Of a stretch of DNA of 64,000 nucleotides, positions 58,128 to 64,000 are shown piece by piece. The DNA comes from Ostreococcus mediterraneus (lineage: Eukaryota > Chlorophyta > Mamiellophyceae > Mamiellales > Bathycoccaceae): positions 7,167 to 71,166 of the forward strand of contig WMKK01000002.1 of assembly GCA_012295225.1 (NCBI GenBank). Reading direction: 5' to 3'. The notes below the pieces were generated by a model, which searched no databases, had not been told where the DNA came from, and worked only from the letters and a program-made list of their open reading frames with translations. Each line of letters begins with the position of its first letter. Position 1 is the stretch's first letter. The position numbers and the translations under genes are program-made.

Positions 58128-60353
58128 CTAGTGCATGCGGGTGACGCGCCTGCCTTCGGCACGTTCCTGGACGTCGCCGCGCTGGGTCATGATGAGTAGG
58201 GCACGGGTGACGGCCCATTCGTTGACGCCGACGCGGGCGAGATCGTCGATGAGGTGACGCTTGGACGTCGTCGCGCCAATGGCAAGCTTTTGTCGGATTT
58301 GAGTTTCGACGACCTGGAGCTCTTCGCGTTGTTCTGGGGAGAGCACGACCATGTCGGCGACGCCTGAACGAGCGGCGTCGATGGTGGAGACTTCGAAGAG
58401 GCGTAAAGCTTCTTGGACGTGTTCTTCGGTGACTTGGGATTGCAGGCACATTTTGGCGAGCGACTCGGAGATGCGCACGATGGCTTCGAGTTGACGCACG
58501 GTGATGGGTACCGCGGCGTGGCCACCCGTGCGCTTACGTTCACGCATTTCCTCACGGTATTTCACGTAGGAGTCCTCGAGCATGCCTTTCGCGCGTTCAC
58601 CGATTCTCGGCGAGCACATCGCGCGACAGTACTCGATGTAGCGCTTTAAAAATTTGCGCTCCTTTTCCTGCTGCGGATCGGCGGCCGTTTCGCTTTCATC
58701 CCCACCCCCGGCGTGGATGTTCAACACGTGATCTGCAATGAGCATATCACGCTCGTATAGCCGTTCATCTCGAACGATAAAAATCATATCGAAACGAGAT
58801 AAAATCGTCGTTTGTAAATCAATGTTTTCCTGCGCCGTCTTCAAGTCGTCGTAGCGTCCGCTCGGTGGGTTCGCCGCGGCAAGTACCGCCGTTCGGCTGT
58901 TCAACATGGTTGTGATCCCAGCCTTGGCGATTGAAATTGTTTGTTGCTCCATGGCTTCGTGGATGGCGACGCGATCTTCGTCACGCATCTTGTCAAATTC
59001 ATCAATACACACACACCCGCCGTCCGCTAAAACCATCGCCCCGCCTTCGAGGTAAAATTCGCCGTTGGCGTCTCTAATCACCGAAGCGGTGAGACCCGCG
59101 GCGGATGAACCCTTACCAGACGTGTACACACACACTGGCGCGGTACGTTCGACAAATTTCAAAAATTGCGACTTTGCCGTGGATGGATCACCGAGCAATA
59201 ACACATTAACGTCGCCTCGCCGAGCGGTGCCGTCGGGGTGCAGCTTTCGCGAGCCGCAAAAGAGCAAGCACGACACCGCCGCCTTGATGTCATCGCTACC
59301 GTAAATTGCGGGCGCAATGCGTGAACGAATATCTTTGATCACTTCCTTGAACGGACGCTGCGCGAACGACTTGAATTCTACGTGTTCGGCATCCGTAAAG
59401 TGCGAGTCGCCTCGCGCGCCCTCTGTCTCTTCATCAATACCGATGACGCGCAAGTACGCGTGCTGTACCGCCACTTTACCACCACCACGATCGCGCTTAC
59501 CCCCACCCCCGCTTGTGGTCTCATACACGCCCATCACCTTGACGCGCGTGCCTGGAACGATGGATAATACCATCGCACGCTCAACTAAAATTGACATATG
59601 TCGCGGCATTTCGCCCGCCGGCACGCATTCGGGATTCTCTTGCAACTTCATATTCTGTTGATCGATGAATGAACTCTTTTCGGGAACGACTCTGTACGGG
59701 TCCGTACCGCACGCGTTAGCTTGCTGCCCAACCTCGGTGTCACGCGACACCGCAGCATTGCAAAATCGCGGCACGTTTGCCCCACTATACCCACCCGCGA
59801 GCTTCAACGAAATCGTATTCTTGCACCCTTTGCATTCGAGCACCATATCCTTCGCCTTGGTTCTCGGTTTCGAAGTCGCGATAACAATCCCTGGAATGTA
59901 CACCAACGTCCCAACATCATTAGAATTTAAACTTCTCAACGGTCTAGGAATCTCTTTTGACGTCAATTTCACCTGTACCGTTTCCTTTGTGCGCAACGGA
60001 GCGCCGAGCGCATCCGTCGCCTCCTCCTCCTCCTCCCCGTTCCCCGCTCTAAACCCACGTATAACGTCCAACACCGCATCCTCCAACACTGGTAAATACT
60101 CATTCGGCTTCGTTCGCACCTCTCGCGCTAATTCTCCATCGTGCGCAATCATATCATCAAAACATATCTTTAATTCCGTCGGCGCGTTCACCTGATCGAG
60201 CGCGTCCCGATACGTCAACCGACCATCCGCGCTCGTCGCGTCTGGCGCTGAACGAAAATTTCGCAAGAAATCAATAAATTTCCCCTTGGCGCGCGCCGGG
60301 GTGACACGCGACGCATATTCTGCGTCTTGCGCCAGCGCGTTACCGTACGACAT
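58128..60353 (-). CDS. MCM5: Replication licensing factor MCM5
   Basis: 741 residues. A zinc-binding N-domain (CKGCKNT..CNAAV..CGTDPY), then the AAA module: Walker A GDPSTAKSQFLKF, Walker B-like VCIDEFDKM, sensor-1 NPPSGRY and the arginine finger SRFD. Phrases PTARRGDVNVLLLGD and IARPLLFVM-like pieces fit MCM5 in the order FKEVIKDIRSRIAPAIYG ... YTSGKGSSAAGLTASV. MCM5 is one of six subunits of the replicative helicase loaded in G1. The C-terminal winged helix (about 665-735) is present. No intron; complete. Confidence 0.96.
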   Translation of the reverse strand: MSYGNALAQDAEYASRVTPARAKGKFIDFLRNFRSAPDATSADGRLTYRDALDQVNAPTELKICFDDMIAHDGELAREVRTKPNEYLPVLEDAVLDVIRGFRAGNGEEEEEATDALGAPLRTKETVQVKLTSKEIPRPLRSLNSNDVGTLVYIPGIVIATSKPRTKAKDMVLECKGCKNTISLKLAGGYSGANVPRFCNAAVSRDTEVGQQANACGTDPYRVVPEKSSFIDQQNMKLQENPECVPAGEMPRHMSILVERAMVLSIVPGTRVKVMGVYETTSGGGGKRDRGGGKVAVQHAYLRVIGIDEETEGARGDSHFTDAEHVEFKSFAQRPFKEVIKDIRSRIAPAIYGSDDIKAAVSCLLFCGSRKLHPDGTARRGDVNVLLLGDPSTAKSQFLKFVERTAPVCVYTSGKGSSAAGLTASVIRDANGEFYLEGGAMVLADGGCVCIDEFDKMRDEDRVAIHEAMEQQTISIAKAGITTMLNSRTAVLAAANPPSGRYDDLKTAQENIDLQTTILSRFDMIFIVRDERLYERDMLIADHVLNIHAGGGDESETAADPQQEKERKFLKRYIEYCRAMCSPRIGERAKGMLEDSYVKYREEMRERKRTGGHAAVPITVRQLEAIVRISESLAKMCLQSQVTEEHVQEALRLFEVSTIDAARSGVADMVVLSPEQREELQVVETQIRQKLAIGATTSKRHLIDDLARVGVNEWAVTRALLIMTQRGDVQERAEGRRVTRMH

Positions 60354-60678
60354 CGGTTCGTCGTCGTCATAGTAGACGTTTTCGCCGCCAGCTGTGGGAC
60401 ATGAAATTCAAAAATCACAATCATCAGTCCAGCGAACTCCTGACACGCGCGCGAGAGGCGATGGGCGAATGCGTGCGCGCGAAGTCACCGCAGATGACGT
60501 ACCGTCCATGGCGTGCGAAGTGTGATTCCGTGCGCGCCGTTGCGGGTGTGCGGTGGGGCGTCTAGGAATGGCGATCGTGCACCAAGAGCGCCAGTGAAAC
60601 AGCTGCGGTATCGAGAACGGTTGGGTCGGTTGACATACATGAAATGATGAGGCGTTCGTAAGGATGTACAGATGATTA
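60354..60678. other. Intergenic spacer between MCM5 and kinesin-5
   Basis: 325 bp: promoter side of MCM5 and 3' end side of kinesin-5. No gene or repeat is visible. A TTTTCGCC stretch at 60379 resembles an E2F half-site but is not the canonical sequence. Confidence 0.4.
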
Positions 60679-62976
60679 TTACGACGTTAAATTATTGAGC
60701 GGCGAGAGCGGTGCGCGCGACGCGGTGCGCTTGGTGAGGTCGGCGGAGTCGGGATGGATGTACGCGCGCAAGGCTTCGTCTGGGCGAAACGCAAAGGCGC
60801 TCGGAGTGACGGGTTCGGCGAGCAACGCGCGGGCGGAATCTCTCGCGGGTGTGGCGCCCGTAGGGACGTCTTGGCGCACCGCGCTCGTGAGTTCGGTGGA
60901 GAACTGTTCGCGGACTGATGTGAGTTCGCGCGCGTGCTTGGACATGAAGTCTGCAAAGCCGCGTTCTGACGTCGCGGCGACGGCGTCGGCTAAATCTGAA
61001 AACGCCTCGCGGTCGCTGTCCAGAGACTTTAAGAGCGACTCGACGGTTTCGTCGCATCCACGGCGAGAGGCGACGACGGCTTGGACGGCGGCTTCAGAAG
61101 TGATTTCTGCACCCGCGCGTAGTTCTTCAGCGGCGAGGGTGAGTAAATCCGCTTGCTTTAACATGCTCGTGCGCGCGTGCTCGCTCGCGCGCCTCGCCGC
61201 CGTTTCAATCACCGTCTGCATGCTCGCTATGGACTCCTTGAGCACATTCACCTCGTATTCTTTGCGCTTCATGAAATCATCTAACACACTTTTCATGTGT
61301 GCGCGTGAATCTCGCTCGACTTCTTGAATGCCTGCTAAACCGCTTTCAAGCGCCTCTAAGCGTTCGCACATCGACGTGCTCAACGCGTGAATGGCGTCTA
61401 TGTTGGAGCTCATCACGCTCTCTTTGCGCGAAATTTTCTCAAACAACTGTGTGGCTTCGGATTTGGCGGCGACTAAGTCACGCGCCATCTGAGTCGTGGC
61501 TGTTGATAAGCCTTGGTGCGACTTTTCAAATTCACCGAGCAAGTAGTCCTTTTCAGCGGCGGATTTCCTAGTCGCGCGCAATTCACTCGTCGTCGCTCCT
61601 AAAGTTTCCCTCGTTTCACCGAGTTGCGCCTCAACCCCAGCGTGGTCTTCTTTGAGCTGTAAAAAGTTCTTCTTGGTCTTATCAAACATCCGCGTCACCT
61701 TGTCGTGCTCGGCTTGCGTGGAAGCGAGCGCGCATTCGAGCTCCTCTGCTCGCCGCCGCGTCGCCATGTGCTCATTCTGCTCGGCGTCGTAGTTGGTCTT
61801 GGACATGTACACCCCGTTTTTCTCGCGCGTGGCGTGCAAGTCACTTTGTAGGCGGTCTATTTCCGTTTGTAATTCTTGTAAGAAGACGTTCTTTGGCGTC
61901 TTCCCGTTCGTCACGGGTTTATTTTTGATGTTTTTGGCTCGGTGCGCGTATTCAAGCGTACTCAGCGTTTCCTCCACCGAATGTGACGCTGGCGATACGG
62001 TGGCAATAACCAACGTTTTACATTTTCCACCGAGCGCATCACGTAGTAAACGCGTGAGCTTACTGTCTCGATAGGGCACGTGCCCGAGCTTATCGACCAA
62101 GGCGGTGATGACACGCCCGAGCGCGACGAGAGACTTGTTTATTTCACCCGCTTCTCTCGCGCGCGAATCTTTCGCGCCCGACCTCGAAATGTTCTCACTC
62201 CCCGCTAAATCCACCAGGTTCAATTTCCCACATCTAATGAACTCCTCACCATCCGGAGACACGTCTTTGATGTGAACGGTGACGCTAAATACGCTGTGCG
62301 AACGACTCGACTGCTTGTTTAACAACGTCTCTTCAGTTCGTCGGCGCGTTGTCCCTCGATTCAACACCGTAAATACCTCTTGCATGCTACGTACGTACAC
62401 CTCCTCCAACCCTTTCACTGTCACAGCACCTTTACCATCTTCCATCAGCGCGTGCTTCATCTTATTCGAACCATCCGCCTCGAGCGGCGGTCCGAGCAAG
62501 TCGGTTATCTCTTCATTGTACAATTCCAAATACGTCACCTTGACGTGGTACTCCAACTCAGCCCGCTCGAGGTACTCAAACACGTGCGACATTGCGCGCG
62601 GAATAATCCCCGCCTCGCTACTCAACACATCACACTCCGCATCGTGCGCACCGCTCATCGTATGTGTCTTCCCCGTACCAGTTTGCCCGTACGCGAACAC
62701 CGTGCAGTTGTACCCGTCGAGCACGTCCCGCACCATTGGCTTCACCGCCGATTCATACACGCGCTCCTGCGTCGACGTCGGACCAAAAACATCATCAAAC
62801 GTAAATTCACGATCACCGCTCGATGTTTTCGACTTCCCCGACGCCGTCGCCGTCGTCGTCGACGTCACCTTCGCGCTCGAGCTCTCCACGACGAGCGCGC
62901 GCGACGCCTCATCGACAGAAATCACTTCAGGAACCTTTTCCGCACGCTCTCGCGCATTCAACGGCCTACATCGCGA

Positions 62977-63008
<32 letters not shown>

Positions 63009-63274
63009 CAGTACACGCACTACGCCACATCACGCGCCGCACGCCGCACGCCCATCGACGACAAAACTCGCCCATCGTGTGCGTCATCGTTTAAAAAAGT
63101 CGTTTGAAAAGCCAACGAAGCATCCATCCCACGCGCGTGTACGCCGCGTCGCGCGCTCGCAATCGCCTCGTCAACGCACCGACATCGTAGAACGACACTC
63201 ACGCGCACGCTTTCACGCGTTCGCGCGTCATTCGACGCACTCACGGGCGCCATGCGGGCGACTAATGTCGTCAT
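60679..63274 (-). CDS. Kinesin-5 (BimC/Eg5) mitotic motor, two exons
   Basis: Exons 63180-63274 and 60679-62965 give 793 residues. The 214-bp intron has donor GTGCGT, a CTGAT branch-like site and acceptor GTAG and contains a long CA run (62979-63008). Splicing joins CG|G to form the conserved motif VVLRCRPLNAR at the motor start, which the second exon alone lacks. The motor has P-loop GQTGTGKT (125-132), switch I NKQSSRSHSVF and switch II LVDLAGSE. The coiled-coil stalk is short, and a BimC box TGATPAR sits at 734-740, the CDK phosphorylation site of kinesin-5. It cross-links and slides spindle microtubules. The protein is shorter than typical kinesin-5 (about 1000 residues). Confidence 0.94.
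62979..63008. repeat. CA/TG dinucleotide run next to the kinesin-5 acceptor
   Basis: About 14 CA units on the plus strand (TG on the gene strand) between the branch site and the acceptor of the single kinesin-5 intron. A similar GT run lies in GSK3 intron 2 (about 55843-55861). Confidence 0.85.
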
Positions 63275-63362
63275 GAGCTACACAAACCAGCGAGTGTTCC
63301 CCTCGACTGCAGAGGCAAAAAATGACTGAAAGCGATGGGATCAGCGGCATTGACGCGCGCGC

Positions 63363-64000
63363 ATGGGCGCCACGGACCGCACACGCGCGCCTGGACGCGA
63401 CGCGAGTGCGTCTGCGTCGAATACGCTCGCGCGCGGCGGCGCTGGGGCGACGTCGACGGGGAATAATGGTAGCCATGGCGCACGAGGTTCGAGCGCGCCG
63501 CAGCCCGGTGTGCTGAAAATCAATCCCTTTAAGCGCGCACCGAGCGTTCCAAAGACGTTTGCCGAGGATGCGCGGGGGATGTTACGACGAGCGATAGTTG
63601 CGGTGCAAGAACAGCGCGCGACGGAGGTGAGTTACGAGACGCTGTACCGCGCGGTGGAGAATTTATGCGTGCATAAACACGGTGATTCGGCGTACGAGGA
63701 CTTTAGCTCTGGGGCAAACGCGCGCGCGCGTGAGGTTCTGCGCGCGCTCGATGGGCACACGATTGGTGATAATGAAGTCGTGTTGGCGAATTTTGATCGC
63801 GCGTTCGAGGAGTACTGCGCGCAGGCGTTGACGCTGCGGTCGATCTTTTTGTATTTGGACCGAGCGGTGGCGCACGGGGCGAGCGGCTCGGGACGGCTTT
63901 CGCTGTGGGATTTGTCATTGAAATTGTTTCATGAGCACTTGGAGAAGTGCCAGGGGGTTAAAACACGCGTCGTGCGTGGGTTGCTACATGCGATTGAGCG
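63363..64000 (+). CDS. CUL4: Cullin-4, 5' part
   Basis: Starts at ATG 63363 (codons in phase to the window edge) and continues beyond 64000; 212 complete codons are visible. After a disordered Ala/Gly/Ser/Thr N-terminus (about 1-50) comes LKINPFKRAPSVPKTF, then the cullin repeat: SYETLYRAVENLCVHKHGD, LTLRSIFLYLDRAV and SLWDLSLKLFHEH. The phrase L-x-x-x-V-E-N-L-C and the order match CUL4, the scaffold of the DDB1-based ubiquitin ligase that marks replication and repair factors. CSN1 in this window is part of the complex that deneddylates cullins. Its start codon is 88 bp from the divergent kinesin-5 start. Confidence 0.92.
   Translation, partial: MGATDRTRAPGRDASASASNTLARGGAGATSTGNNGSHGARGSSAPQPGVLKINPFKRAPSVPKTFAEDARGMLRRAIVAVQEQRATEVSYETLYRAVENLCVHKHGDSAYEDFSSGANARAREVLRALDGHTIGDNEVVLANFDRAFEEYCAQALTLRSIFLYLDRAVAHGASGSGRLSLWDLSLKLFHEHLEKCQGVKTRVVRGLLHAIE

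Noticed and set aside
63322-63516. A short plus-strand frame (64 codons) at the CUL4 start
   Set aside because: It ends at a stop and lies in another phase than the CUL4 frame, which stays open to the window end.
1-64000. Virus-like elements, LINE/SINE or DNA transposons, CRISPR, rRNA
   Set aside because: No reverse transcriptase, transposase, integrase or capsid-type frames, terminal repeats or direct-repeat arrays with spacers were seen; repeats are simple-sequence only.

Overview
This window is nuclear DNA from a very compact, GC-rich eukaryotic genome. It most likely comes from a picoplanktonic green alga of the Mamiellophyceae, with Ostreococcus the best fit. The reasons are: genes on both strands spaced mostly 50-300 bp apart; most genes a single open frame; many proteins with plastid transit peptides or plant-type architecture (PSB33, the S1/EF-Ts polyprotein PETs, YGGT, plant PFK, plant RR-type CCCH finger, a PSTAIRE CDKA); GC content by eye near 60%; and rare introns that mostly share a GTGCGT or GTAAGT/GTGAGT-like donor and a CTGAC/CTAAC-type branch site shortly before the acceptor. 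The genus is an inference; no database search was possible.

Layout. Positions 1-9.7 kb: the 3' end of a tandem-repeat protein, an RBM5/10-like splicing factor, a LysM protein, a prolyl 4-hydroxylase, a small secreted-type WW-domain protein with one intron, the autophagy protease ATG4, the photosystem II factor PSB33, and a GGCT-fold protein. 9.8-12.8 kb: a multi-exon gene for the plastid polyprotein PSRP-7/EF-Ts, interrupted by a 915-N assembly gap. 12.8-13.7 kb: a repeat-rich spacer. 13.7-24.9 kb: a plastid PDZ-like protein, a multi-cold-shock-domain protein, COP9 subunit 1, CDKA, YGGT, a METTL21-type methyltransferase, an FHA-PHD chromatin-type protein, and a plastid methyltransferase. 25-42.2 kb: closely packed divergent and convergent pairs (multi-pass membrane protein and EF-hand MscS channel; amine oxidase and DHHC acyltransferase; ADF/cofilin; coiled-coil protein and ankyrin protein; TrpA; lumenal protein; small two-TM protein and FXR-like KH protein; NOL8-like protein and DRC11-like AAA protein; small plastid protein). 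42.4-43.2 kb: a membrane thioredoxin. 43.2-45 kb: the largest gene-free, simple-repeat-rich stretch. 45-64 kb: an RR-TZF zinc-finger protein, plastid PFK, GINS subunit SLD5, plastid/mitochondrial IleRS, SIP-like aquaporin, p23, a three-exon GSK3, an SDR, MCM5, a two-exon kinesin-5, and the 5' end of CUL4.

How the genes relate. Several cell-cycle genes lie here (CDKA, SLD5, MCM5, kinesin-5 with a BimC box that is a potential CDK site, CUL4, CSN1), as do several plastid genes, but there is no operon-like functional grouping; the arrangement is ordinary for a compact eukaryote. I found no virus-like element, transposon, tRNA, rRNA or CRISPR array, and nothing that clearly amounts to a new biological system. 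The best leads are unusual domain combinations, a flagellar-type DRC11-like gene in a probably non-flagellate lineage, and a CCAAT-containing motif shared by three divergent promoters.
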